Assembly (NCBI RefSeq): GCF_029537235.1
Contig: NZ_CP120638.1
Coordinates: 1,550,001-1,614,000, forward strand
Direction: 5' to 3'
DNA: 64,000 nt
DNA from: Rhizobium sp. 32-5/1
GTDB taxonomy: Bacteria; Pseudomonadota; Alphaproteobacteria; Rhizobiales; Rhizobiaceae
Below, in pieces: positions 1 through 8,916 of the stretch. The notes beneath the pieces are model-generated. The model was not told where the DNA came from. It saw only the letters and a list, made by a program, of their open reading frames with translations, and did not search any database. Position 1 is the stretch's first letter; each line of letters begins with the position of its first letter. The translations under genes and the position numbers were made by a program.

Positions 1-1
1 C

Positions 2-142
2 AACGGCCTGATGGACGGATTGTGGCTGGAAGGCTGCCTGGCCGCCGATCTTTTCCGCGAATCCGAACTGGTGACCATCGCCATGACCTCCGTCGAGGCC
101 ATGCTCGGACTGCCGCTGACACAGACCAACAATAGGACCTGA
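2..142 (+). CDS. C-terminal end of a BetI-like TetR-family regulator (5' end outside window)
   Basis: The window opens inside a reading frame that ends with TGA at 140-142. The 46 visible residues begin NGLMDGLWLEGCLAADLF and end in a helix with VEAMLGLPL. This matches the C-terminal ligand/dimerisation part of BetI-type TetR repressors, which typically carry an IDGLWL helix. The DNA-binding half is not in the window. The stop lies 16 bases before an aruH-like aminotransferase on the same strand, so this may be the local regulator of that pair. The family call rests on a short tail and is moderate. Confidence 0.5.
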   Translation, partial: NGLMDGLWLEGCLAADLFRESELVTIAMTSVEAMLGLPLTQTNNRT

Positions 143-158
143 AAAGGAGAAGACCGCC

Positions 159-1349
159 ATGCGTTATGCTTCGATTACCGATCGCCTGGCCGATCTCGGA
201 TCCGGAAAATGGGCGCTGCACATCCGCGCCCGCGAGATGAAGGCCAAGGGTGCCGATATCATCGAACTGACCATCGGCGAACCCGACCTGCCGCCCGATC
301 CGTCCCTTATCGCGGAGTGCCAGCGTGCCATGAATGCCGGCCGCTACCGCTATTCCAACGGGCGCGGCGAAACGCCGGTGGTCGAAGCGCTGACGGCAAA
401 ATATGCCCGGCGTCGCGCCGGTGTCACCGCAGAAAACGTCATGTGTTTTCCGGGCACGCAAACCGCATTGTTTGCAGTCATGCTCGGGCTGGTCGAAGCC
501 GGCGACGGCGTGCTGACCGGCGACCCGCTCTATGCGACCTATGAAGGCGTCATCCAGTCGACCGGCGCGCATCGCCTTACCGTGCCGCTGCGACCCGAGC
601 ATGGTTTCCATATGCAGGCTGCCGACCTGGAAAAGGCGATCACGCCGGACTGCCGGGTTCTGCTTCTGAACACGCCGCACAATCCGACCGGCGCGGTTTT
701 GACCACCGATGAGATTGCCGCCATCGGCGAAGTCTGCTGCCGGCACGATCTCTGGATCGTCTGCGACGAGGTTTACGAGGAACTTGTGTTTGCCGGCACC
801 TTTGCCTCGCCTTTCGACAATCCGGGTCTTGCCGATCGTACCATCGTTGTCTCCTCGATCTCCAAGTCGCATGCAGCGCCCGGCTTCCGCAGCGGCTGGG
901 CGATCGGGCCTGCCGAATTTGCCCATCGCCTGCTGCCGATTTCCGAAACCATGCTGTTCGGCGTCCAGCCGTTCATCGCCGACATGACTGCCTATGCGCT
1001 CACCCATCCGATCGAAACATCTGCCCTGATGCGTGCCTCCTATCAGGCGCGCTCCAACAGGATTACCGCGGCGCTCACCGGCGCATCCGGCATCGTGCCG
1101 CTGCCGCCGGAAGCCGGCATGTTCATCCTGCTCGATGTCAGCGGCACAGGCATGTCCGGTGAAGCTTTCGCCTGGCTGCTGCTGGAGGAGATGGGAGTGG
1201 CCGTCATGCCAGGCGCGTCCTTTGGCGACGAGGCCCTGTCCTACGTGCGCATGAGCCTCACCGTGCCGGAAGCCGCGATTGATGAGGCCTGCCGCCGCAT
1301 CCGGGCACTGGCGACACGTCTTGCCACCCCTTTGGAGCGCCGCGCATGA
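159..1349 (+). CDS. Class I/II aminotransferase, arginine:pyruvate transaminase-like (AruH-like)
   Basis: A 396-residue PLP-dependent fold-type I aminotransferase. It shows the substrate-side motif TIGEPDLPPD near residue 40, NTPHNPTG near 172, DEVYEEL near 204, the PLP lysine in SSISKSHAAPGFRSGW near 237, and a C-terminal arginine region YVRMSL. Length and start (MRY...) agree with AruH of Pseudomonas aeruginosa as I remember it, which transfers the amino group of L-arginine to pyruvate and yields 2-ketoarginine. The stop overlaps the next start as ATGA, and that next gene is an AruI-like decarboxylase, which supports the assignment. The ribosome site is GGAGAAG 5' of ATG 159. A broader aromatic or aspartate-type transaminase cannot be excluded from sequence alone. 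Confidence 0.75.
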   Translation: MRYASITDRLADLGSGKWALHIRAREMKAKGADIIELTIGEPDLPPDPSLIAECQRAMNAGRYRYSNGRGETPVVEALTAKYARRRAGVTAENVMCFPGTQTALFAVMLGLVEAGDGVLTGDPLYATYEGVIQSTGAHRLTVPLRPEHGFHMQAADLEKAITPDCRVLLLNTPHNPTGAVLTTDEIAAIGEVCCRHDLWIVCDEVYEELVFAGTFASPFDNPGLADRTIVVSSISKSHAAPGFRSGWAIGPAEFAHRLLPISETMLFGVQPFIADMTAYALTHPIETSALMRASYQARSNRITAALTGASGIVPLPPEAGMFILLDVSGTGMSGEAFAWLLLEEMGVAVMPGASFGDEALSYVRMSLTVPEAAIDEACRRIRALATRLATPLERRA

Positions 1350-2956
1350 ACGAGATGATGAAAACCGTCGGAGAGGTGCTGGTCGATCTCTTGGAAGCAA
1401 ACGGCGTCGAGGTCGTCTTCGGTATTCCGGGCGTGCACACCGTCGAGCTCTACCGCGGCCTTGCCGCCTCGCCGATCCGCCACATCACCCCGCGCCACGA
1501 ACAGGGCGCCGGATTCATGGCCGATGGGTATGCCCGTGTCAGCGGCAAGCCGGGCGTGGCCCTTGTCATCACCGGCCCGGGCCTTACCAACACGATCACG
1601 GCGATGGCACAGGCACGGCAGGATTCGATCCCCATGCTGGTCATTTCAGGCGTCAACCGGCGGGATTCGCTCGGCCATGGCCGCGGCATGCTGCACGAAC
1701 TGCCGGACCAGCAGGGCATGATGAAGACGCTGGCGCTCTATTCGCAGACCCTGCTCAATCCCGGCGATCTGGGCTCCATCGTCGAGCGCGCTTTCTCCGT
1801 GCTGACCTCGGGGCGCCCCGGCCCCGTACATATCGAGATCCCGACGGACGTGATGGCCGCCCGTATTCCGAGCCCTGTGCTGCGCAAGGCCAATGTGACG
1901 CGTCCGCGCGCAGATGCTGAGACGATGCAGAAGGCGGCGATCCTGTGCGCAGCCGCCTCTCGCCCTGTCATCATGTGCGGTGGCGGCGCGATTACAGCAG
2001 AAGCCGAAATCCGCGAACTGGCAGAGCGCATTGATGCGCCTGTTGTGATGACGGTCAATGCCCGCGGCATGCTGGCCGGCCATCCCCTACGCGTACCGGC
2101 GAGCCCGAGCCTGAAAGCCGTTCGCGCGCTGCTGTCCGAATCGGATCTCGTCATCGCGCTCGGCACGGAAATGGGCCAGACCGACTACGACATGTATGCC
2201 GATGGTGGCTTCCCGATCCTTGGCAACCTTATCCGCACCGATATCGACGCGGCCCAGCTGGCCCGCGGACCGCATGCGGCTCTCTCCATCCTGTCAGGCG
2301 CGAAGGCGGCGACATCAGGCATTCTCGCCTTTCTCACCGCCTCTTCCGGCAACAACGGCAAGGGGCGAGCAGCAGCAGTACGCAAGGCGGCACTCAAGGA
2401 CCTCACCCCCAAGATCCGGATCGAGATCGACGTCATCGATGCGATCTACAAGGCCCTGCCCGATGCCGCCATCGTCGGCGATTCGACGCAGGTGGTCTAT
2501 GCCGGCAACCTCTATTGCGATGCGCCGCGGGCAAAATCCTGGTTCAATTCGGCGACCGGCTTCGGCGCGCTCGGTTATGCGCCGCCGGCAGCCGTCGGCG
2601 CGGCCGTCGCTGATCCGGACAAGCCAGTGATCTGCCTGGTTGGCGATGGCGGCATCCAGTTTTCACTGGCCGAAATCGGCTCGGCGGTTGATGCGAGCGC
2701 CACCGTCATCTTCCTCGTCTGGAACAATGACGGTTATCAGGAGATCGAATCCTACATGGTGGAGCAAGGCATTACACCTGAAGGCGTGAAACCGTCGGCG
2801 CCCGATTTCCTGCTGGCTGCCCAAGCCTACGGCATTCCCGCCGTGCGGCTGTCGCGTGCCGAGGAACTGGCCGAAGCGCTGACCACAGCCGCCAAGCGAA
2901 AAGGCCCGTCGCTGATCGAAATCCACCAGACGCGCACGTCCGGCGTGACGGCTTGA
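1346..2956 (+). CDS. Thiamine-diphosphate enzyme, 2-ketoarginine (5-guanidino-2-oxopentanoate) decarboxylase-like (AruI-like)
   Basis: A 536-residue TPP enzyme with the three usual domains. The N-terminal pyrimidine-binding domain has the catalytic glutamate in RHEQGAGFMADGYARV near residue 50. A central Rossmann-like domain follows. The C-terminal domain carries the Mg/TPP motif starting GDGGIQF and ending with NND about 28 residues later. It overlaps the upstream aminotransferase by ATGA, so the two are translationally coupled. In the known arginine transaminase route, AruI decarboxylates 2-ketoarginine to 4-guanidinobutyraldehyde. Acetolactate synthase or benzoylformate decarboxylase relatives share the fold, but the AruH-like partner favours 2-ketoarginine. 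The aldehyde dehydrogenase and guanidinobutyrase steps are not in this window. Confidence 0.72.
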   Translation: MNEMMKTVGEVLVDLLEANGVEVVFGIPGVHTVELYRGLAASPIRHITPRHEQGAGFMADGYARVSGKPGVALVITGPGLTNTITAMAQARQDSIPMLVISGVNRRDSLGHGRGMLHELPDQQGMMKTLALYSQTLLNPGDLGSIVERAFSVLTSGRPGPVHIEIPTDVMAARIPSPVLRKANVTRPRADAETMQKAAILCAAASRPVIMCGGGAITAEAEIRELAERIDAPVVMTVNARGMLAGHPLRVPASPSLKAVRALLSESDLVIALGTEMGQTDYDMYADGGFPILGNLIRTDIDAAQLARGPHAALSILSGAKAATSGILAFLTASSGNNGKGRAAAVRKAALKDLTPKIRIEIDVIDAIYKALPDAAIVGDSTQVVYAGNLYCDAPRAKSWFNSATGFGALGYAPPAAVGAAVADPDKPVICLVGDGGIQFSLAEIGSAVDASATVIFLVWNNDGYQEIESYMVEQGITPEGVKPSAPDFLLAAQAYGIPAVRLSRAEELAEALTTAAKRKGPSLIEIHQTRTSGVTA

Positions 2957-2974
2957 ACGCATGCATTGGCGATT

Positions 2975-2994
2975 CGGGCCGCTGTTCAGGCCCG
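2975..2994 (+). terminator. Possible hairpin after aruI-like gene
   Basis: CGGGCC at 2975-2980 pairs with GGCCCG at 2989-2994 across an 8-base loop, 19 bases after the decarboxylase stop. There is no T-run, so it may be only an mRNA 3' end structure. Confidence 0.3.
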
Positions 2995-3129
2995 GTCGCC
3001 GGTGGTAAAGTTTGACTTTGCCGTCTCTTGATGATTTTTAGGCCCCGATTGTGAACCGGATCGGTGGAAAATCGTCGCGAAACGTTTCCTGAGTGTGACG
3101 ATCAGACCGGCAGGAAGGGCAATGTCCTG

Positions 3130-3549
3130 ATGGACATGAACGGCAACAGTGTAAAGCAGGGACAGGCAGGACGGTATTTTGCCGTGCTGTGGATCCTGTT
3201 TGCTGCCCTTGCCATGCAGTTCGTCCTCTCGGCACAAGGTTTCTCCGCGCGGGCGTCCGCCATCGAAAAGGCCGGGAATTTCTCTGCGCCGGAAAGCGGC
3301 TCCTCCGATCAGGCCCTGTCGCGATCAGCGCTGCGGGCAACTCCCGTGGCCGACCTCCGGTTCACCGCCGACCGTCCCGATGGCAAGTCCATGCCCGGCG
3401 GCGCAGGGCCGTTTCTCCTGCCCGGCACAGCCTTCTTCTCTCTGGCTTCAGAAGGTCTGCCAAGCCAGCCCTCATGTTCGCCATCCGCCCATGCGGATGC
3501 GACCGGCTATCATTTCCGTGTCCGCGCGCCCCCATTCTTCCGGGCCTGA
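3130..3549 (+). CDS. Hypothetical membrane-anchored protein upstream of secDF
   Basis: A 139-residue protein with one hydrophobic segment at about residues 14-34 (FAVLWILFAALAMQFVLSAQ). It is followed by a low-complexity, Ser/Pro/Ala-rich tail with no recognisable domain. I chose ATG 3130 because AGGAAGG sits 12 bases upstream. An in-frame ATG at 3064 would add 22 residues with no ribosome site. Other frames over this stretch are also open, so the coding call relies on the membrane segment and ribosome site. Topology suggests an inner-membrane anchor with a periplasmic tail. It ends 99 bases before secDF on the same strand. I do not recognise a family. Confidence 0.5.
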   Translation: MDMNGNSVKQGQAGRYFAVLWILFAALAMQFVLSAQGFSARASAIEKAGNFSAPESGSSDQALSRSALRATPVADLRFTADRPDGKSMPGGAGPFLLPGTAFFSLASEGLPSQPSCSPSAHADATGYHFRVRAPPFFRA

Positions 3550-3648
3550 CATGCAGCCGGGCGCGCCATCGCGCCTCACAGTCATCTGACGATTGAATCT
3601 CCCTTGTGCCGGCCATTCTGCGGGCAAGGGTAAAAATGGAACCTTATC

Positions 3649-6180
3649 ATGCGCACTTCGAAATGGGCCGTCCTGGCCTATGTGGCGATTACCCTGTTCG
3701 GGATACTCGCCGCTCTACCCAATATTCTGACGCCGGCGCAGCAACAGCAGTTTGCGTCCTATCTGCCGGTCGGTCCGGTGACGCTGGGCCTCGACCTCAA
3801 GGGCGGCTCGCATCTCGTTCTGGAAGTCGATGCTGCCGGCCTGCGCCAGGCACGGCTGAACACGTTGCTGGACGACACGCGTGGAGCGCTCCGGGCAGAA
3901 CGCATCCCGGCGTCTTCGGCACGCATCAACGGCGATGCCGTGGTTGTCACCATCCCTGATGAAGCCAATCGCATCAAGGTTCTACCGAAAATCCAGGAAC
4001 TGGCGGTCCCGACCGGCACGCTCGGTTTCGGTACAGCCACTTCGGATATCGAAGTCACCACCGTTGACGGCACCATCACCGTAAAGCTTACGGAAGCCGG
4101 TCTGACCGAGCGCATGACGGCAGCCGTCGACCAGAGCCTTGAGATCATCCGCCGCCGCGTCGACCAGGTCGGCGTTGCCGAACCATTGATCCAGCGCGTT
4201 GGCTCCGACCGCATTCTCGTCCAGCTGCCCGGCCTGCAGGACCCGACCCGCCTGCGCCAGCTCCTGGGCTCGACCGCGCAGATGAGCTTCCACATGCTCG
4301 ACCAGAGCGTCGATCCGAACGGTGTTGCCCCGCGCGGCGTCGACATCCTGCCCGGCGCCAATGATGGTGCCAAGTATGCTGTCGAAACCCGCGTTGCGAT
4401 CGCCGGTGACCGGCTCGCCGATGCCAAGGCCGGCTTCAACCAGCAGACCAACGAACCGATCGTCTCCTTCACCTTCGACACGCAGGGTGCACGGCAGTTT
4501 GCCGAAATCACCCGTGACAATGTCGGTCGTCCCTTCGCCATCGTTCTCGACGGCAAGGTCCTGACCGCTCCAGTCATTCGCGAACCGATCGTCGGTGGCC
4601 AGGGCCAGATTTCCGGCAATTTCACTGCCCAGGAAGCAACCGTCCTCTCCGCACTTCTGCGCTCCGGCGCCCTGCCCGCACCGCTGACGATCATCGAAGA
4701 ACGGTCCGTCGGCCCGAACCTCGGTTCGGACTCGATCCGTATGGGTATCTATACCGGTCTTGCAGGCTTCGTCCTTGTCGTCTCGCTGATGGTTCTGCTT
4801 TATGGCGCCTGGGGCATGATCGCCAATATCGGCCTTCTGCTGCACACCATCCTGACCATCGGCGTTCTCGGCATGCTCGGCTCGACGCTGACCCTGCCCG
4901 GTATCGCCGGTATCATTCTCGGCATCGGCATGGCAGTGGATGCGAACATCCTGATCAACGCGCGTATTCGCGAAGAAACAGCGGCTGGTGCAGGCGCGAT
5001 GAAAGCGCTCGATATCGGCTTCAACAAGGCCTATGCGACGATCATCGACAGTAACGTCACCACGCTATCAGGCACGATCCTCCTGTTCATGTTCGGCACA
5101 GGCCCTGTTCGCGGTTTCGCGATCACCATGATGATCGGCATCGTCATTTCGATGTTCACCTCGATCACCGTCGTGCGCCTGATGATGCAGCAGTTCGTCG
5201 TCCGTCGCAAAATGAAGAAGCTGGATATTCCGTGGCTGTTCGGCCAGGTGCGTCACCTTCCCTCCTTCTCCTTCATGCGCGGCAGGTTCATTGCCATCGG
5301 CATGTCGGCCTTCCTGTCGATCAGCTCCATCATTCTGTTCTTCACGCCGGGCCTGAACTACGGCATCGATTTCGTCGGCGGTATTCAGGTAGAAGCAACG
5401 TCAAAGGTCGAACTCGATATCGGCCGGTTGCGCACTGAACTCGAAGACCTGAACATCGGCGAAGTCGCCCTTCAGGAGTTCGGCCAGAACAGGTCTGTCC
5501 TCATCCGCGTCCAGCGTCAGCCGGGCGGAGAGCAGGAACAGACGGTTGCGCTGAACAAGATCAAGGAAAGCGTTACAGAGGTCATTCCGGATGTGAGCTT
5601 CGAGCGCACGGAAGTTGTCGGCCCGACGATCAGCGCGGAACTGGCACGCTCCGGCTTCCTGGCCGTTGCACTCGCCATGCTCGCCATCCTGTTCTACATC
5701 TGGTGGCGGTTCGAATGGCACTTCGCCGTGGGCGCCATCGCGGTGCTGTTGCTCGACATCACTAAGACGATCGGCTTTTTCGCGCTCACCGGCATCGACT
5801 TCAACCTGACGGCCATCGCCGCCGTGTTGACGATGATCGGCTATTCGGTGAACGACAAGGTCGTGGTTTACGACCGCATGCGTGAAAACCTGCGCAAGTA
5901 CAAGTCGATGCCCTTCTCCGACCTCATCGACATGTCGATCAACCAGGTTCTTGCCCGTTGTATCTTCACATCGATGGCCACGGCCTTCTCGCTGGTACCG
6001 ATGGCGATCTGGGGTGGGGATGCCGTGAAGAGCTTCGCCTGGCCGATGATTTTCGGCGTGATCGTTGCGACCACCTCGTCGATCTACATCGGTGGCCCGA
6101 TCCTTCTGTTCCTCAGCCGCTGGTGGTCGGAACGCGAAGCGAGCCGTGCTCCGGCTCCGGGCGAGATCAGCAAGGTCTGA
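3649..6180 (+). CDS. secDF: Fused protein translocase subunit SecDF
   Basis: An 843-residue RND-type membrane protein that uses the proton gradient to pull preproteins out of the SecYEG channel. The SecD half begins with a membrane anchor (VLAYVAITLFGILAALPNIL), then LGLDLKGGSHLVLEV (the D1 motif), the periplasmic head, and a five-helix bundle with GIGMAVDANILINARIREE near residue 435. The SecF half starts near 540, with GLNYGIDFVGGIQ and a second bundle containing TMIGYSVNDKVVVYDRMREN near 745. Length fits the rhizobial SecDF fusions of about 845 residues. yajC is not adjacent, so this copy stands alone. A good intrinsic terminator follows. Confidence 0.95.
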   Translation: MRTSKWAVLAYVAITLFGILAALPNILTPAQQQQFASYLPVGPVTLGLDLKGGSHLVLEVDAAGLRQARLNTLLDDTRGALRAERIPASSARINGDAVVVTIPDEANRIKVLPKIQELAVPTGTLGFGTATSDIEVTTVDGTITVKLTEAGLTERMTAAVDQSLEIIRRRVDQVGVAEPLIQRVGSDRILVQLPGLQDPTRLRQLLGSTAQMSFHMLDQSVDPNGVAPRGVDILPGANDGAKYAVETRVAIAGDRLADAKAGFNQQTNEPIVSFTFDTQGARQFAEITRDNVGRPFAIVLDGKVLTAPVIREPIVGGQGQISGNFTAQEATVLSALLRSGALPAPLTIIEERSVGPNLGSDSIRMGIYTGLAGFVLVVSLMVLLYGAWGMIANIGLLLHTILTIGVLGMLGSTLTLPGIAGIILGIGMAVDANILINARIREETAAGAGAMKALDIGFNKAYATIIDSNVTTLSGTILLFMFGTGPVRGFAITMMIGIVISMFTSITVVRLMMQQFVVRRKMKKLDIPWLFGQVRHLPSFSFMRGRFIAIGMSAFLSISSIILFFTPGLNYGIDFVGGIQVEATSKVELDIGRLRTELEDLNIGEVALQEFGQNRSVLIRVQRQPGGEQEQTVALNKIKESVTEVIPDVSFERTEVVGPTISAELARSGFLAVALAMLAILFYIWWRFEWHFAVGAIAVLLLDITKTIGFFALTGIDFNLTAIAAVLTMIGYSVNDKVVVYDRMRENLRKYKSMPFSDLIDMSINQVLARCIFTSMATAFSLVPMAIWGGDAVKSFAWPMIFGVIVATTSSIYIGGPILLFLSRWWSEREASRAPAPGEISKV

Positions 6181-6209
6181 TTTACGGCGTATCATCATCG
6201 AAATCGATC

Positions 6210-6234
6210 AAGGCAGCCTCGGGGCTGCCTTTTT
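6210..6234 (+). terminator. Intrinsic terminator of secDF
   Basis: AAGGCAGCC at 6210-6218 pairs with GGCTGCCTT at 6223-6231 around a TCGG loop, and the T-run extends to 6234. It lies 30 bases after the secDF stop. Confidence 0.85.
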
Positions 6235-6318
6235 CATCGGAAGGTCATCCAGGCGTCATGAATGTGTGGCATGGCATGCCCTGCGCTAGCACTTAGCTGC
6301 CATGCGCAAAAATAATTC

Positions 6319-6349
6319 CTATTTTTGTGTTTTTAATTGACAAAAATAG
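6319..6349. promoter_or_regulatory. Inverted repeat overlapping a candidate promoter
   Basis: CTATTTTTGT at 6319-6328 is perfectly repeated inverted as ACAAAAATAG at 6340-6349, with an 11-base AT-rich spacer. The right arm covers TTGACA (6337-6342). Seventeen bases after ATTGAC lies CTACGT (6359-6364), four of six matches to the rhizobial -10 CTATAT. This looks like an operator over the -35 of a promoter reading rightward into the small genes at 6441 and 6609. It lies in the 428-base stretch between secDF and 6609, which otherwise holds the secDF terminator and one tiny possible ORF. Confidence 0.4.
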
Positions 6350-6440
6350 TAGATTATTCTACGTATCAGTGCAGAGCAAATGCTCTGTTTAATGAAGCAC
6401 CCGCCGCAATAGCCGCGCGCGGACCAGTCAGGGAGAGTGC

Positions 6441-6539
6441 CATGACCGCAATCATTCGCATCACCGCTTTCCACGGCTGGAATGCTCTTTGTCGTGCACC
6501 GGTGAAAGCCACGTCCATTCGCGCCATTGGCCGAATGTG
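6441..6539 (+). CDS. Possible 32-residue small protein
   Basis: A short frame (MTAIIRITAFHGWNALC...) begins at ATG 6441 behind a good ribosome site, AGGGAGAG, 8 bases upstream, and ends at TGA 6537-6539. It is downstream of the candidate promoter at 6337-6364. No similarity is recognised. It could be a leader peptide or chance, and the ribosome site is the only support beyond context. Confidence 0.25.
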
Positions 6540-6608
6540 ATCCCCTCCTAAGCTTTTTCCTTTCCACGATTTGAATGATCCGCGCCTAGCGCGGCAGGAG
6601 CATGCGTC

Positions 6609-6821
6609 ATGAACAAACAGGTTATTGAATATGGTGGTGAAGCCGTCGGTGTCGTCGTCCCGGACGAACACGGCCTGAAGTTTCTCGCGGTCAAATACGA
6701 TGTCTGGGCTCTCGATGCCCAGAGATTCCGCTCCGTCGACGAAGCAAGAGCCGCGATCCGGCAGCTTTTTGCAAGGCAAGCAACACGACGCATCTCGCGC
6801 CCCACGCTCGCCGTGGCTTGA
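6609..6821 (+). CDS. Small conserved-looking hypothetical protein (70 aa)
   Basis: A 70-residue protein starting MNKQVIEYGGEAVGVVVPDE, with a compact beta-rich first half and an amphipathic helix containing SVDEARAAIRQLFA. The tail is basic and Ser/Thr-rich. The start is well supported by GGCAGGAG upstream of ATG 6609. Its character resembles small rhizobial proteins of unknown function found near regulators, but I cannot name a family. It is followed after 200 bases by an Rrf2 regulator on the same strand. Confidence 0.55.
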   Translation: MNKQVIEYGGEAVGVVVPDEHGLKFLAVKYDVWALDAQRFRSVDEARAAIRQLFARQATRRISRPTLAVA

Positions 6822-7021
6822 GATTTCAAGGGCATTACACGGTGTTGATCCCGTCCACATCGGGATCCACCGATCAGGCGGGCGCTTTTGGCCCAGGTTT
6901 TGGCAAATTTTCACAAAATCTGTATATTTGCCATGATTGCGAATGTAATGTGCAGCCTTGAGCTGGAAGAATCGATGGGACTCCAAGATTCCGGCTGCAT
7001 CTGTGGGAAAAGCGGACTGTC

Positions 7022-7485
7022 ATGCTGACGAAAAAGGGAAAATACGGGCTGAAGGCTTTGGTTGACCTGGCGGCGCTTGCACCGGGTGAGACTGCCTTCA
7101 TCAACGAGGTTGCCAGTCGCAACAACATCCCGAAAAATTTCTCGACACCATCCTGCTTGAACTGCGAAATGCCGGCATCCTGCGGTCGAAAAAAGGACCG
7201 GGCGGCGGTTATTCCCTCTCCCGCCCAGCCGCCGATATCCGGATCGGTCATGTGGTGCGCACGCTGGATGGCCCGCTCGCGCCAATCCGCTGCGCCAGTC
7301 GGACCGCTTACGAAATGTGCGACGACTGCAACGATCCGGAGACCTGCGAAGTTCGCCGCTCGATGACGACGGTCAGGGATGCGATCGCCGAAATTCTCGA
7401 CACGATGACACTCGAGGATTTCGTGCGCAATGAACGCCTGCCGATGTCAGCGGAAGGCGAAGCCGTGGAAAAACTTGCGGGCTGA
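7022..7485 (+). CDS. Rrf2-family transcriptional regulator with C-terminal cysteines, interrupted by one frameshift
   Basis: Read across one missing base, this is a 154-residue Rrf2 protein. It has a winged helix-turn-helix (MLTKKGKYGLKALVDLA, then the recognition region ending in the family's IPKKFLD), the wing KKGPGGGYSLSRP, and a dimer helix. A cysteine-rich loop near residues 95-115 (RCAS, MCDDC, TCEV) is suited to an Fe-S cluster. The break is in the A-run 7133-7137: one extra A restores the consensus IPKKFLDTILLELRN. It is not RirA, whose sequence differs. The target is unknown. It belongs to the CymR/IscR-like branch that senses sulfur or Fe-S status, by family knowledge only. Confidence 0.75.
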
Positions 7486-7690
7486 ACCCGGCTGCGCGGG
7501 TACCGAGTTGTTTTCCATTGACAACTGCGGCCCCTTTCCCGCTTTCAATGCGCTCGACATCCGTGGTGCAATTCTTGATCATTGAGCCTATGTTGCGGCA
7601 TTGGTCAGGCGAGTGTTATCGCCGATGTGAATCGATCCTTGTTCGGCAGCCTGTGTTTGCTGGCGTTCAGCGATCCGGAGTAGTGTGAAT

Positions 7691-8701
7691 ATGGGTCTCA
7701 GGCAGATGGAAACGGGTACGGAGACGGAAGCCGCAGTGGTCGGCTCGATCACCCGGACAATGGCGAAGGCAGTCGAGGGCATCAGCGCCTTGGCGGCGCG
7801 TTTCGCATCAGACCAAAATCTCAGCAGCAGTTTTGTCAAGGCCGTCGAACTGATCGCCAACAGCGGTGGTCGAGTCGTGGTGTCTGGCGTCGGCAAGAGC
7901 GGTCATGTCGGCCGCAAGATCGCCGCCACCATGGCCTCGACCGGCACATCCTCCTATTTCGTGCATCCAACCGAAGCCAGCCATGGCGATCTGGGCATGA
8001 TCACATCGGACGACCTGCTCATTCTTCTGTCCTGGTCGGGCGAAACGGCTGAACTGGGCAATATGCTCACCTATGCCAAACGCTTCAACGTTCCGGTCAT
8101 TTCGGTTACTTCGAATTCTGAAAGCCTGCTTGCCCGAAATTCAGCGGTGGCGATCACGCTGCCAAAGGTGGTTGAGGCCTGTCCGCATGGACTTGCACCC
8201 ACGACATCAGCCATGCTGCAACTGGCTGTCGGCGATGCGCTGGCCATCGCCCTGCTGGAGCGCCGCGGCTTCTCGGCCGAAGATTTCAAGACGTTCCATC
8301 CCGGCGGCAAGCTTGGGTCCCAATTGCTTCTTGTCAGCGAGCTTGCCCATTCCGGCGAGGCCGTACCGCTTCTGCCGATCGGAACGGCAATGAGCGACGC
8401 GGTGATCCACATGTCGACAAAGGGCTTCGGCGTTCTGGGCATTGTCGATGAAAAAGGGCTTTTGACCGGCGTCATCACCGATGGCGACTTGCGCCGCCAT
8501 ATGTCGCAGACCCTTTTGTCGGAAACTGTGGACACCATCATGTCGCGCAACCCGCGCGTGGTGAAGAGTTCGATCCTCGCCAGTGCTGCTATGGAATTCA
8601 TGCAGGCACAGAAAGTGACCGTTCTGTTTCTCGTCGATGAACGCGGCGCACCGACCGGCATCCTTCACATTCATGACCTGCTGAGGGCGGGTGTCGCTTG
8701 A
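7691..8701 (+). CDS. KpsF/GutQ-family sugar-phosphate isomerase (arabinose-5-phosphate isomerase type)
   Basis: About 336 residues. The N-terminal SIS domain shows VSGVGKSGHVGRKIAATMAS near residue 60, LLSWSGETAEL near 115 and the family signature FHPGGKLG near 205. Two C-terminal CBS domains follow (roughly 215-270 and 280-335). The known reaction is interconversion of ribulose-5-phosphate and arabinose-5-phosphate, the first step to KDO for LPS. Rhizobia often carry more than one paralogue, so a sugar-specific variant is possible. I use ATG 7691. GTG 7685 and ATG 7706 are alternatives. It stands alone between the Rrf2 gene and glnII. Confidence 0.85.
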   Translation: MGLRQMETGTETEAAVVGSITRTMAKAVEGISALAARFASDQNLSSSFVKAVELIANSGGRVVVSGVGKSGHVGRKIAATMASTGTSSYFVHPTEASHGDLGMITSDDLLILLSWSGETAELGNMLTYAKRFNVPVISVTSNSESLLARNSAVAITLPKVVEACPHGLAPTTSAMLQLAVGDALAIALLERRGFSAEDFKTFHPGGKLGSQLLLVSELAHSGEAVPLLPIGTAMSDAVIHMSTKGFGVLGIVDEKGLLTGVITDGDLRRHMSQTLLSETVDTIMSRNPRVVKSSILASAAMEFMQAQKVTVLFLVDERGAPTGILHIHDLLRAGVA

Positions 8702-8880
8702 GGCGGTGCCAAACGGCATCCGCGAGGCGTTTGTTTCTTCGGCTAGGTGAAAGGCCAAGCCATTTTTGCTGCTTGTTTGCGCGGTACGCGTAGCCAATGC
8801 GGATTGCGGCCTCGCGCCGTTGTGCCCGCGCGCAAGGAGGCAACGCGGCATGGTCCATTCAGCATGGCGCTGAACGGAAT

Positions 8881-8908
8881 CGTGGCGCCGATCGGAACCG
8901 GCGCCACG
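8881..8908 (-). terminator. Hairpin at the 3' end of glnII
   Basis: CGTGGCGCC at 8881-8889 is perfectly complementary to GGCGCCACG at 8900-8908 with a 10-base loop. It begins 8 bases beyond the glnII stop in the direction of glnII transcription. No clear T-run follows on that strand, so it may act as a stabiliser or weak terminator. Confidence 0.55.
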
Positions 8909-8916
8909 AAAAGAAA

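Noticed and set aside
7022..7485. RirA iron regulator
   Set aside because: It is an Rrf2 protein, but the N-terminal helix and cysteine pattern do not match rhizobial RirA.
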